Notes: a model not told the origin generated them from the sequence alone. A stretch of DNA of 9,569 nucleotides from Legionellaceae bacterium UBA2794 (GCA_002352055.1 DEHS01000088.1:1-9569); one strand, 5' to 3'; shown: positions 1-6,193, numbered from the stretch's first letter. Numbers and translations: made by a program.

Positions 1-1
1 T

Positions 2-256
2 ACAAATTTGCTTGACCACATCACTAAACCCTGGGTTCAAGAAGCTGGCGTAGACGTTCTTAATCAGCCATTATTCGCAAAAGGTAATATTGCAACCGCT
101 GGAGGTTGCTTATCTTCAGCATATCTTACAGCATGGATGATTGCTAAGTTAGCTGACTTAGAAACAGCGAAAAAAGCTCTTCATTATTTTGCTCCGGTGG
201 GAGAAAAGGATGAGTTTGTTGCTATGGCTATACAAAATATATATCAATATATCTAA
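2..256 (+). CDS. DJ-1/PfpI family protein, C-terminal part (5' end outside window)
   Basis: The reading frame is open from base 2 and stops with TAA at 254-256, leaving about 84 C-terminal residues. The TTG at position 8 is probably internal, because the frame continues to the window edge. The segment GNIATAGGCLSSAYLTAW followed by an alpha-helical stretch and LHYFAPVGEKDEF resembles the C-terminal part of DJ-1/PfpI (ThiJ, class I glutamine-amidotransferase-like) proteins, where a T-(S/A)-G-G segment precedes a long helix. The catalytic cysteine elbow would lie upstream and cannot be seen, so chaperone, deglycase, hydrolase or regulator roles cannot be separated. The gene may mark chromosome or older island DNA next to the cargo. 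The family call is from memory and moderately sure. Confidence 0.6.
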   Translation, partial: TNLLDHITKPWVQEAGVDVLNQPLFAKGNIATAGGCLSSAYLTAWMIAKLADLETAKKALHYFAPVGEKDEFVAMAIQNIYQYI

Positions 257-425
257 ATCAATTTATTACTTGATAAGGATAATTGGGTTTATAAAAACCA
301 CCGTTTATTTAAACAATTTTAAAAAGTATATATCTTTCAGTTTCTTTGTATTTTAACGTCTATTAAACTGTTTCATTTAAATATTGTTTAAGTTACTATA
401 GAAAAAACGTTTTAGTGAACTTATC

Positions 426-1070
426 ATGTTAATTGGGTATGCACGTGTATCGACTCGAAGTCAAAATTTAGATCTTCAGATTGATGCATTAAAAAAAGAA
501 GGTTGTGAAAAGATTTATCAGGATCAAATTAGTGGTTCTTTATTTAATCGTCCCGCTTTGGAGCAACTTTTATTAGATTTAAGAAAAGATGATGTTTTAG
601 TTATTTGGAAATTAGATAGGCTAGGGCGCTCATTTAAAGATTTAATAAATTTAGTAAATACTCTAATTGAAAAAGGTATTGGTCTGAGAAGTTTGAATGA
701 TCATATTGACACAACAACTGCACACGGTAGACTTATTTTTAATATCTTTAGCTCACTTGCTGAATTTGAAAGAGAATTAATTAAAGAAAGAACTATTGCC
801 GGCTTGGATGCTGCTCGGGCTAGAGGAAAAAAAGGAGGAAGACCTTCTGGTCTGTCGAAAGAAGCTCAGGCTAAAGCCCATTCAGCTGAATTAATATATA
901 AAGAGGGAAAATTAAGTGTTTCAGAGATATGCGATCAATTGAGTATTAGTCGTGCTACTTTTTATAAATACTTAAAATTACGACACGTACCTATTTCAGC
1001 TGAAAATTATAGAATTAAATCCAAACATACAGTTCTTATAACGGATTCTTTAGAGAATTTGGTAATTTAA
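426..1070 (+). CDS. Serine recombinase (resolvase/invertase family)
   Basis: This is a small serine recombinase of 214 residues that would cut and religate DNA at paired short sites through a 5'-phosphoserine link. The N-terminal catalytic domain begins with GYARVST (residues 4-10; Ser9 is the expected nucleophile and Arg7 an active-site arginine). LDRLGRS (63-69) and EFERELIKERT (113-123) supply the other conserved arginines and lead into the long dimer helix. A Hin-type helix-turn-helix lies at about 163-184 (SVSEICDQLSISRATFYKYL). The final ~25 residues go beyond the usual end of Pin/Hin/Tn3-type resolvases and have no recognised motif. No strong Shine-Dalgarno sequence precedes the ATG. 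All expected catalytic residues are present, so it looks functional. Whether it is a resolvase, an invertase or a remnant of a lost transposon cannot be told, because no transposase or clear paired crossover sites are visible. Confidence 0.93.
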   Translation: MLIGYARVSTRSQNLDLQIDALKKEGCEKIYQDQISGSLFNRPALEQLLLDLRKDDVLVIWKLDRLGRSFKDLINLVNTLIEKGIGLRSLNDHIDTTTAHGRLIFNIFSSLAEFERELIKERTIAGLDAARARGKKGGRPSGLSKEAQAKAHSAELIYKEGKLSVSEICDQLSISRATFYKYLKLRHVPISAENYRIKSKHTVLITDSLENLVI

Positions 1071-1095
1071 TAAATTAAGAAGTAATCAATTTTGA

Positions 1096-1599
1096 ATGAG
1101 AAATAATCAAATGACAGGACTTAAAATTAGATTTGCAACAGAAAATGATATCCCTTTAATTCTTCAATTTATAAGAGAGCTTGCAGAGTATGAGCAGTTA
1201 CTTGGTGAAGTTGTTGCTACTGAAGCAAATTTGAAGGAGACTTTATTTGGTGCTAAAGCTCATGCAGAAGTGATTCTGGGCTACATTGAGCAAAAACCCG
1301 TCAGTTTTGCTTTATTCTTCCATAATTATTCTACCTTCTTAGCTAAGCCAGGACTCTATTTAGAGGATTTGTATGTAAGTCCGGATGCTAGAGGACAGGG
1401 TGTTGGAACAATCATGTTGGCTTATTTAGCAAAATTAGCTATAGATAGAGGTTGCGGACGATTTGAGTGGTGGGTTTTGGATTGGAACGAATCGGCAATC
1501 AAATTTTATAAGCAATTGGGTGCCAAGCCAATGGATGAATGGACGGTGCAAAGAGTTAGTGGTAAGGCATTAAACGATTTAGCAAATATGTATCAGTAA
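1096..1599 (+). CDS. GNAT acetyltransferase, spermidine/diamine N-acetyltransferase-like
   Basis: This 167-residue GNAT protein closely follows the layout of spermidine/spermine N1-acetyltransferase (SSAT). Its parts are IRFATENDIPLILQFIRELA near the N-terminus, LYLEDLYV at 87-94, the acetyl-CoA pyrophosphate loop RGQGVGT at 99-105, and WNESAIKFYKQLGA at 130-143. The tyrosine in FYKQLGA corresponds to the usual general-acid tyrosine of the family. The likely reaction is transfer of acetyl from acetyl-CoA to a primary amine of a polyamine, diamine or thialysine-like substrate in the cytosol. A second ATG at 1111 (Met6) is an alternative start that fits the usual N-terminus of the family as well. 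It lies 25 bp after the recombinase stop and is converged on by the next gene. The family is certain; the substrate is inferred from overall resemblance. Confidence 0.88.
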   Translation: MRNNQMTGLKIRFATENDIPLILQFIRELAEYEQLLGEVVATEANLKETLFGAKAHAEVILGYIEQKPVSFALFFHNYSTFLAKPGLYLEDLYVSPDARGQGVGTIMLAYLAKLAIDRGCGRFEWWVLDWNESAIKFYKQLGAKPMDEWTVQRVSGKALNDLANMYQ

Positions 1600-1601
1600 A
1601 C

Positions 1602-1623
1602 TAAGGTTCTATAATATACCTTA
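1602..1623. terminator. Weak hairpin between convergent genes
   Basis: TAAGGT (1602-1607) and ACCTTA (1618-1623) are perfectly complementary and sit between two gene 3' ends. The stem is only 6 bp and is followed by TAAAAAA rather than a T-run on the plus strand. Read on the minus strand it is preceded, not followed, by T's. It may be a poor convergent terminator or chance. Confidence 0.2.
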
Positions 1624-1661
1624 TAAAAAAGTCTATTAAATCTATTTAAGAAGGCTGATGT

Positions 1662-2198
1662 TTACGTGGTTGCCGCACCGTAGAATCGATACTCTACTTC
1701 ATCAAGCAATTTACCTGACTCACTTGCTTTAATATATTCATCTTCGATAACGCCATTCATTCTTTCGGCAATTTTTCGACTTGGGATGTTATGTCTTACT
1801 ACAGGATATTTTATATAATCATAAACAAGATTATTCTCAGCCCAGGTTTTTAATAAATTCATTGCTTCAAAACCGTAGTGAAATCCATGAGCACTTTTTT
1901 TTAACCAAATGCCTAATTCGGGTGTTCTCGTATTCGCTTGATGTAAAGAAGCATATCCTAAAAAACTCTGGTCTGCATTATTTACGATAACGAATGCGAT
2001 TTCTGTGCCTGCTTGCATTTTAATTTGTTTTTCAGATATATGCTGATTAATTTCCTCTTGTGTTTTTGGCGCACTGGGCCACATATACTCTGTTATTTCA
2101 GCGGTAAATTCTTGGCATAGGTCATCTGCATACTTTAGTGAAATTGGAATTAACTGAACACGTTCTGATTCCAAGTTGAGATGAAGATAGTTTGGCAT
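1662..2198 (-). CDS. GNAT acetyltransferase, RimJ/RimL-like (Acetyltransf_3 type)
   Basis: This 178-residue protein has the RimL-type GNAT order. An N-terminal strand LESERVQLIPIS (9-20) is followed by ELGIWLKKSAHGFHYGFEA (94-112), which covers the beta4-alpha3 acetyl-CoA loop, and NIPSRKIAERMNG (137-149), the typical late 'N-x-x-S-x-x-(I/V)' motif. The acetyl-CoA loop is non-standard: it reads HGFHYGFEA where Q/R-x-x-G-x-(G/A) is usual, but this variation is common in RimL relatives. The start at 2198 is supported by AAGAG about 10 nt upstream on the minus strand. It lies 13 bp downstream of the kinase gene stop and is almost certainly cotranscribed with it. RimL relatives acetylate ribosomal protein N-termini, but also amino-acyl nucleotides and antibiotics; the substrate here is unknown. 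Confidence 0.85.
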   Translation of the reverse strand: MPNYLHLNLESERVQLIPISLKYADDLCQEFTAEITEYMWPSAPKTQEEINQHISEKQIKMQAGTEIAFVIVNNADQSFLGYASLHQANTRTPELGIWLKKSAHGFHYGFEAMNLLKTWAENNLVYDYIKYPVVRHNIPSRKIAERMNGVIEDEYIKASESGKLLDEVEYRFYGAATT

Positions 2199-2211
2199 AG
2201 CAGTGTTACTC

Positions 2212-3144
2212 TTATATTTTATCTATTATTGCTGACTTAAGTGATCGATCAAAACCTTCATCACTTAAAATTTGCTGTATCATTCGGTTTGCCACACTCG
2301 TTAAAACAGAATTCGTATTTTTATAATAGGGCAGAATAATCAGGGCAATAGATAATGCCCAACCTTGTCCTCTTTTCCAAGTAGCATCGTCTATATTTTC
2401 AAGATGATTACGAAAAATAGTTCTGGAGTGAGCATTGAGTAAACTCCAGGCTGTTATCAAATCACAAGCGGGGTCACCCAAACCAACATCTGCAAAATCA
2501 ATAATTGCGGAAAGCCTATTGTTTTGAATTAAAATATTTCCAGGTAAAGGATCACCATGTATCCATACGGGTTCATTATTCCAGGGTAAAGTTTCTGATA
2601 ATTTGTCCCATAAAGTAGCTAGAACCTGGGTATCCATCTCATGTTCTAAAGCTTTTATCGCTTGTTTTGTTTCTTCATCAATATTTTTTAAAGGGACTCC
2701 ACGACGTGAAAGGGGTGCAGATCCTTTAAGGTGTACGCTGTGTAGCTCATTTAAAAATCGAGCTAAATCTATAGCCAATTGCTCATATTCATTTTCTTTT
2801 TCAAACTCAGGGTTATGACCTTCATTCCACTTTGTGATGCTCCAGGGCCAAGGATAGTATTCCGTTGCATTACCTTTAAATATAGGTTCGGAGATAGAGA
2901 TTTTTAAATGTTTGGCCAGTTGGGGAACCCATAGATATTCTTTATTTACTCCGTGCGTATTACTGCCAGGTGACCATTCAATTCGTGGTATGCGAACAAC
3001 ATATTCTTTACCTAAACGAAATAATGCATTGTCAGTACCACTTGAAAGGACAGGGCTTAATTCCAGATTAGCTAGAGTAGGGAACTGACTTTTTAGCAGT
3101 GAATGGACAAGCTCTTCATTCACTTTAAATTCATTTTCATGCAT
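2212..3144 (-). CDS. Aminoglycoside phosphotransferase (APH)-family kinase
   Basis: A 310-residue small-molecule kinase of the APH/choline-kinase fold. With the start at 3144, the N-terminus MHENEFKVNEELVHSLL and the glycine-rich-loop region SSGTDNALFRLG match a common family of APH-like proteins, followed by VVRIPRIEWS and YPWPWSITKW. The catalytic loop is HGDPLPGN (196-203; Asp198 base, Asn203 metal ligand). The metal motif IDFADVGLGDPACDL (215-229) carries Asp216 in the DFG-like position. An open frame extends to 3222, but I chose 3144 because AGGA lies about 9 nt upstream and the family N-terminus begins there. It heads a minus-strand pair with the downstream GNAT. The likely reaction is ATP-dependent phosphorylation of a hydroxyl. 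The close family is poorly characterised, so antibiotic resistance should not be assumed. Confidence 0.88.
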   Translation of the reverse strand: MHENEFKVNEELVHSLLKSQFPTLANLELSPVLSSGTDNALFRLGKEYVVRIPRIEWSPGSNTHGVNKEYLWVPQLAKHLKISISEPIFKGNATEYYPWPWSITKWNEGHNPEFEKENEYEQLAIDLARFLNELHSVHLKGSAPLSRRGVPLKNIDEETKQAIKALEHEMDTQVLATLWDKLSETLPWNNEPVWIHGDPLPGNILIQNNRLSAIIDFADVGLGDPACDLITAWSLLNAHSRTIFRNHLENIDDATWKRGQGWALSIALIILPYYKNTNSVLTSVANRMIQQILSDEGFDRSLKSAIIDKI

Positions 3145-3202
3145 GGCTGTTATTCCTGGTAGTACATTTATAAACCGCAGAGATCTTATCATAATAGAAC
3201 AC

Positions 3203-3230
3203 TTGAAACTCCTTAATATCATGATAAATT
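3203..3230 (+). promoter_or_regulatory. Candidate sigma70 promoter for the 3248-3772 gene
   Basis: TTGAAA (3203-3208, 5 of 6 to the -35 consensus) and TAAATT (3225-3230, 4 of 6 to the -10) are separated by 16 bp in the gap between divergent genes. Transcription would begin near 3237. No experimental support; AT-rich DNA makes chance matches common. Confidence 0.35.
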
Positions 3231-3247
3231 AAAGACCAACTTCGACT

Positions 3248-3772
3248 ATGTACAATTTAGTTTTTGTGTTTAACTACACCGCTACTGAGCTTATGAGAAA
3301 ATTAATGAAACAATTGTCGATGAACGAGAATATTATTGCATTGTTAAATAAATTATCAGAAGAAATCAATAATTTTTATGGATACGTTACTCTTGAAGGT
3401 GATAATTTTGGCGAACCTGCAATTAACTCCGGTCCATGTGGTCCGTTTGCTCATACATTTTATTCGATTTGGAATCAAAAATTTTCGGTAAAGGTCAGCA
3501 TTGCATTCATTATGGTAAAAAACTCTGATGAATGTTGGCATGTATTAATCCGATTACCTAATGGGTTACTCTTTGATGGAGGTTTTGGGGTTCACGATGA
3601 AGATAAGTGGGATAAATCCACCTTTGAAATAGAGGATATGAAAGAATATGATCTTAACCTATTGGAAAAACATTCTGGTGGTTTAAATAGAACCTATTCT
3701 CGGTATTGTCCGAATTTTTCCGTAGATGCCATCACCCAATTAATCAATAAGTATCTGAACTTAATGAATTAA
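3248..3772 (+). CDS. Hypothetical protein with possible Cys-His-Asp catalytic residues
   Basis: I do not recognise this gene as a named family. It encodes 174 residues from the first ATG, but ATGs at 3293, 3305 and 3320 are also possible. The one at 3305 has GAGAA upstream at useful spacing, and the first ~20 residues look unlike the rest. The core contains SGPCGPFAHTFYSIW (Cys64 at the start of a helix), ECWHVLIRLPNG (His98 in a strand) and LLFDGGFGVH (Asp110 in the next strand). Cys at a helix start, then His, then Asp on adjacent strands is the order in papain-like and transglutaminase-like folds, and SGPCG...FA recalls the 'GGCG-FA' helix of small phage and plasmid proteins of that type. 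No signal peptide or membrane segment is evident. A cytosolic cysteine hydrolase or amidase is possible but unproven. Its promoter appears to be its own and is divergent from the kinase unit. Confidence 0.7.
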   Translation: MYNLVFVFNYTATELMRKLMKQLSMNENIIALLNKLSEEINNFYGYVTLEGDNFGEPAINSGPCGPFAHTFYSIWNQKFSVKVSIAFIMVKNSDECWHVLIRLPNGLLFDGGFGVHDEDKWDKSTFEIEDMKEYDLNLLEKHSGGLNRTYSRYCPNFSVDAITQLINKYLNLMN

Positions 3773-3774
3773 AG

Positions 3775-3790
3775 AGCCTAACAATAGGCT
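3775..3790. other. Short hairpin upstream of the S66 peptidase gene
   Basis: AGCCTA, a 4-nt ACAA loop and TAGGCT form a perfect 6-bp stem just after the stop of the preceding gene and 16 nt before the ATG at 3807. There is no T-run. It could stabilise an mRNA end or be chance. The left part GCCTAAC also fits the RYYYAAC end of an integron attC site, but no partner end was found. Confidence 0.3.
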
Positions 3791-3806
3791 GCATTAAGGA
3801 GCCATT

Positions 3807-4685
3807 ATGAAATTTATTAGACCAAAACCATTACAAAAGGGAGATACTATTGGTATTGTTTCTCCTTCAAGTCCTTTAACGAAGTCTATAGATTCAGCGA
3901 TTGACTATCTTCAAAAATTGGGTTTCAAGCTCAAGTTTGGCGCACATTTTGAGAATAAAAATCGATTTTTGGCTGGGAGTGATGATGAAAGAGCTGAAGA
4001 TCTCATGGTATTTTTTGAGGATCCAGCAGTGAAGGCGATCATTGCCAGCAGAGGAGGGCAAGGGTCTCAACGGCTTTTGCCACTACTTGATTACACTATT
4101 ATTGCAAAAAATCCAAAAATTTTAGTTGGATTTAGTGACACCACCGCGTTGCAGTTAGGTCTTTTAAAAAAGACAGGGTTAGTTTCGTACACTGGATATA
4201 CATTAACTATCCCTTTAACTCCGTTAATTCAGGAATCTTTTTTATCTTGTGTCATGAACCGTCCTTATTTGATTAAAGGAGGGGAGTCGGTTAATTGCGG
4301 TGTAGTTGAAGGTGAATTGGTAGGCGGTAATTTATCACTACTGACTTCTTTAATGGGCACTCCCTATGAGCCTGATTTTAGGAAAAAAATCTTACTTTTA
4401 GAAGATGTAGGAATAGAACCCTTTAATATCGATCGCATGATTTCTCATTTAGATTTGGCTGGTGTCTTTCAACAAGTGTCCGGAATTATCATGGGACAAT
4501 TTACCGACTGTATTTCAATAGAGTCCGATGCCGGTACAATTGATGATGTCATTAATGAGTGGACATTTGGTTTTAAAGTTCCTTGTATTAAGAATTTTCC
4601 ATACAGTCACGGACAAAATAGTTGTGTCTTGCCGATCGGTGGTTCTGTAATATTGGATGCTAATCATGCTTGTTTAAGTTTTTAA
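3807..4685 (+). CDS. S66 family peptidase (LD-carboxypeptidase / MccF-like)
   Basis: This 292-residue protein is a full-length S66 serine peptidase. The N-terminal motif KGDTIGIVSPSSP (11-23), the segment ASRGGQGSQRLLPLLD (80-95), the nucleophile elbow GFSDTTALQ (108-116; Ser110), GELVGGNLSLL (169-179), the acidic motif LLLEDVGIEP (197-205; Glu199) and YSHGQ (266-270; His268) give the Ser-Glu-His triad of LdcA and MccF. Family members cleave the L-Lys/DAP-D-Ala bond of murein tetrapeptides in the cytosol (LdcA, murein recycling) or the aminoacyl-nucleotide amide of microcin C (MccF, immunity). No signal peptide is present, so the protein is cytosolic. A strong Shine-Dalgarno sequence, AAGGAG, precedes the ATG by 7 nt. 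The GNAT gene at 4786 lies 100 bp downstream on the same strand. S66 specificity cannot be fixed by eye. Confidence 0.92.
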   Translation: MKFIRPKPLQKGDTIGIVSPSSPLTKSIDSAIDYLQKLGFKLKFGAHFENKNRFLAGSDDERAEDLMVFFEDPAVKAIIASRGGQGSQRLLPLLDYTIIAKNPKILVGFSDTTALQLGLLKKTGLVSYTGYTLTIPLTPLIQESFLSCVMNRPYLIKGGESVNCGVVEGELVGGNLSLLTSLMGTPYEPDFRKKILLLEDVGIEPFNIDRMISHLDLAGVFQQVSGIIMGQFTDCISIESDAGTIDDVINEWTFGFKVPCIKNFPYSHGQNSCVLPIGGSVILDANHACLSF

Positions 4686-4785
4686 TTATGCGTGCTGAGA
4701 TAATTTTAGGGATTTTGGATGTTAATACTTTCATTGCGTCTCAAGGAAGTTAATTTGGAAATAATAATCAGGAATTTGGAAAACC

Positions 4786-5217
4786 ATGACTTACGAAATT
4801 GAAATAAGGTATACGCCCAATCCTTCTGCTGAAGAAATACAAAGCTTATACAATGGAATAGCAGAACATGCACAACTAAAGAAAAATCAGCCGCCAATTG
4901 AAAGTTTTGGCTTTTTTGTCCATGATGATTTGCAGAGAATTACAGCAGGATGTAACGGAGCCATGTATTACGGTTGTCTTTACATTGACTCTTTATGGGT
5001 TGATGATTCATTGCGGCATAAAAATATTGGAACTAAATTGATGGAATCTGCTGAGACTTTAGGTAAAGAGCGGGGTTGTTTGTTTTCAACAGTAAACACC
5101 ATGGACTGGGAGGCATTAGGTTTTTATCAAAAATTAGGCTATATGATTGAATATCAAAGAACAGGTTATTTTCATCAATCAACTCTTTATTTTTTAAGAA
5201 AATCCTTAGGGAGATAA
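4786..5217 (+). CDS. GNAT family N-acetyltransferase, small
   Basis: A compact 143-residue GNAT protein. LYIDSLWVDDSLRHKNIGTKLM (65-86) contains beta4 and the acetyl-CoA loop, here R-H-K-N-I-G in place of the canonical R-G-x-G-x-G. WEALGFYQKLGYMIEYQRTGYF (108-129) contains the terminal FY-x-K-x-G-(Y/F) motif with the usual catalytic tyrosine. A single-domain length of about 140 residues is normal. The ATG is preceded by GGAA at suitable distance. The 100-bp gap after the S66 gene shows no obvious terminator, so cotranscription is plausible. The substrate is unknown. Its side-by-side position with an S66 peptidase suggests an inactivating role, as in microcin-C-type immunity, but the closest MccE-like GNATs are RimL-type and this one is not clearly RimL-like. 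Confidence 0.83.
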   Translation: MTYEIEIRYTPNPSAEEIQSLYNGIAEHAQLKKNQPPIESFGFFVHDDLQRITAGCNGAMYYGCLYIDSLWVDDSLRHKNIGTKLMESAETLGKERGCLFSTVNTMDWEALGFYQKLGYMIEYQRTGYFHQSTLYFLRKSLGR

Positions 5218-5267
5218 TGACTTTAATTCTTTAGTGTTTATAGATACAGTGGGGCATTTTCTGGAAA

Positions 5268-5301
5268 GTAAATGAAAATGGGTTGTCTCCATTTCATTTA
5301 C
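5268..5301. terminator. Long hairpin between convergent genes, possible bidirectional terminator
   Basis: GTAAATGAAAATGG (5268-5281) pairs with CCATTTCATTTAC (5289-5301) around a 7-nt loop, giving a 13-bp stem with one bulged A. It is the strongest inverted repeat I found in the window and sits between the 3' ends of the GNAT gene and prpA. Neither flank has a clear T-tract, so it may be a weak bidirectional terminator, an mRNA 3'-end stabiliser or a protein-binding palindrome. It also marks the border between the cargo block and the prpA/lvr/tra backbone. Confidence 0.5.
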
Positions 5302-5357
5302 ACTGAACTTAGGTTCTGTGTATTACTTATCCGTACCAATGCAACTCTTGTAATTTC

Positions 5358-6047
5358 CTAAAGTTTTAATGCTCTAGTCAAACTTACTAATGTACCAATA
5401 ATGCACCCATGAGTATCTGTACCAACATGCACATTCGCCCAATCAGGATTAAGCACAATCAGCTCAAATTCTAAAGCAGATTTTGCGGCAGATAATTGTT
5501 TGTATTTTCGAATAATAACTTCATTATCTTGCTCTAATTTAGCCACAACAAAATCCCCAGGATTAGGTTGTGTATTCGGATCGATGACTACTACATCTTT
5601 TACTTTTAACTCGGGACTCATACTGTCATCTTTTATTTCCAAAGCAAAAGCATGCTTCCCAACACGTTCCGCTATCTGAGCATTTATAGGAATTAGCATG
5701 ACTTGTTTTGAATAACTCTCGTTCTTAATGTCTTGTATGGTGGGCTCAGGGTTGCCCGCTTGCTTGAAATCCAAAACAGGAATCAAAGCGCCTAATCCTG
5801 GTGCTTGTTTAAGCTTTCCTTGCTTATCATCAGACAAACACATTAAAAAAGCGGGAGCTACTTCAAGAGCATGTGCAAGTTGTTTGATTTCACTGGGCCC
5901 AGGGGTGCGTTCACCGCGTTCGTAATTATTTATGCGGGAGACTTTCAGGTTTTCAGTGAGTTCTGCCAGTGCTTTTCGAGTTAATCCTTTGGCCAGTCTT
6001 TCATTCTTAATTCGGTTACCGATCTTTTCTTTAATGCTCATATCCAT
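5358..6047 (-). CDS. prpA: PrpA: phage CI/LexA-like repressor with S24 autopeptidase domain
   Basis: This is a phage-type repressor of 229 residues if started at the ATG at 6047. An ATG at 6041 is equally possible, and the open frame reaches a TTG at 6101. I favour 6047/6041 because the promoter candidate at 6074-6101 would start transcription near 6067. Residues 3-70 form an XRE/HTH_3 DNA-binding domain (KIGNRIKNERLAKGLTRKAL, then VSRINNYERGERTPG). The C-terminal half is a LexA/CI peptidase S24 domain: candidate cleavage bond Ala-Gly in DFKQAGNPEP (residues 97-98), nucleophile Ser142 in DDSMSPEL, and Lys181 in IIRKYKQL. In this family RecA filaments trigger self-cleavage, so the element is probably switched on by DNA damage. 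The gene is divergent from lvrA, as cI is from the lambda early operon. Its name comes from the known prpA-lvrABC module of Legionella islands. Confidence 0.9.
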   Translation of the reverse strand: MDMSIKEKIGNRIKNERLAKGLTRKALAELTENLKVSRINNYERGERTPGPSEIKQLAHALEVAPAFLMCLSDDKQGKLKQAPGLGALIPVLDFKQAGNPEPTIQDIKNESYSKQVMLIPINAQIAERVGKHAFALEIKDDSMSPELKVKDVVVIDPNTQPNPGDFVVAKLEQDNEVIIRKYKQLSAAKSALEFELIVLNPDWANVHVGTDTHGCIIGTLVSLTRALKL

Positions 6048-6073
6048 TTGCACACAAGTAATTTTTAAAAAAT

Positions 6074-6101
6074 AGAATACCACATCTTGATTAATTCTCA
6101 A
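6074..6101 (-). promoter_or_regulatory. Candidate prpA promoter overlapped by an operator-like repeat
   Basis: On the minus strand TTGAGA (6096-6101, 5 of 6 to -35 consensus) and TATTCT (6074-6079, 4 of 6 to -10) are separated by 16 bp. Transcription would start near 6067, about 20 nt before the ATG at 6047. The -35 box lies inside the first copy of the CTCRAAATGTG repeat, which would suit repressor control of its own gene. Confidence 0.5.
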
Positions 6102-6138
6102 AATGTGTTAACTTCTTTACTGAAATACTCGAAATGTG
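6097..6138. promoter_or_regulatory. Tandem operator-like repeats CTCRAAATGTG
   Basis: CTCAAAATGTG (6097-6107) and CTCGAAATGTG (6128-6138) match at 10 of 11 positions and are spaced 31 bp apart, close to three helical turns, so both would face the same side of DNA. Each is followed by a dyad: GTTAAC after the first and the palindrome at 6136-6149 after the second. Position between divergent prpA and lvrA makes them the best candidates for PrpA (or another phage-type repressor) operators. Binding is inferred. Confidence 0.5.
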
Positions 6139-6149
6139 CATTAATGCAC
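6136..6149. promoter_or_regulatory. Perfect 14-bp palindrome in the prpA-lvrA control region
   Basis: GTGCATTAATGCAC is a perfect palindrome 45 bp before the lvrA ATG. Two-fold symmetry of this length fits a dimeric HTH repressor operator. A weak lvrA -35/-10 pair (TTTACT 6116-6121, CATTAA 6139-6144, 17-bp spacer) would place the -10 box inside the palindrome, so that binding would block transcription of the lvr-tra operon. Confidence 0.45.
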
Positions 6150-6172
6150 GATATGGTTTTGTTCTCAATTCA

Positions 6173-6190
6173 GGGAAATGAAGAGGAAGA
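6173..6190 (+). promoter_or_regulatory. lvrA ribosome binding site with two GGA motifs (possible CsrA/LvrC target)
   Basis: The leader just before the lvrA ATG (6194) reads GGGAAATGAAGAGGAAGA, with GGA at 6174-6176 and at 6185-6187. The second is part of the Shine-Dalgarno sequence. CsrA-family dimers typically repress by bridging two GGA motifs, one of them over the ribosome site. Since lvrC, a CsrA paralogue, lies in the same operon, feedback control is plausible. The 11-nt spacing is near the lower useful limit for a CsrA dimer. Confidence 0.4.
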
Positions 6191-6193
6191 AAA

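Noticed and set aside
257..425. Possible promoter or recombination site upstream of the serine recombinase
   Set aside because: A TACTAT box at 394-399 lacks a credible -35 partner, and the small AT-rich inverted repeats (such as GTTTATTTAAAC) are expected by chance in such DNA.
2603..2818. A 71-codon plus-strand frame opposite the APH-type kinase
   Set aside because: Serine/cysteine-rich antisense product of a conserved kinase gene; no sign of being coding.
3145..3222. Longer N-terminus of the kinase from the ATG at 3222
   Set aside because: The extra 26 residues do not fit the family N-terminus, while the ATG at 3144 has an AGGA site and starts the familiar motif.
3774..3790. GCCTAAC resembling the RYYYAAC end of an integron attC site, in a region of single-gene cargo
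   Set aside because: No matching GTTRRRY partner or imperfect inverted-repeat body follows, genes lie in both orientations and no tyrosine integron integrase is present.
4688..4753. A 21-codon ORF (ATG to TAA) between the S66 and GNAT genes
   Set aside because: No Shine-Dalgarno sequence and no recognisable features; too short to support.
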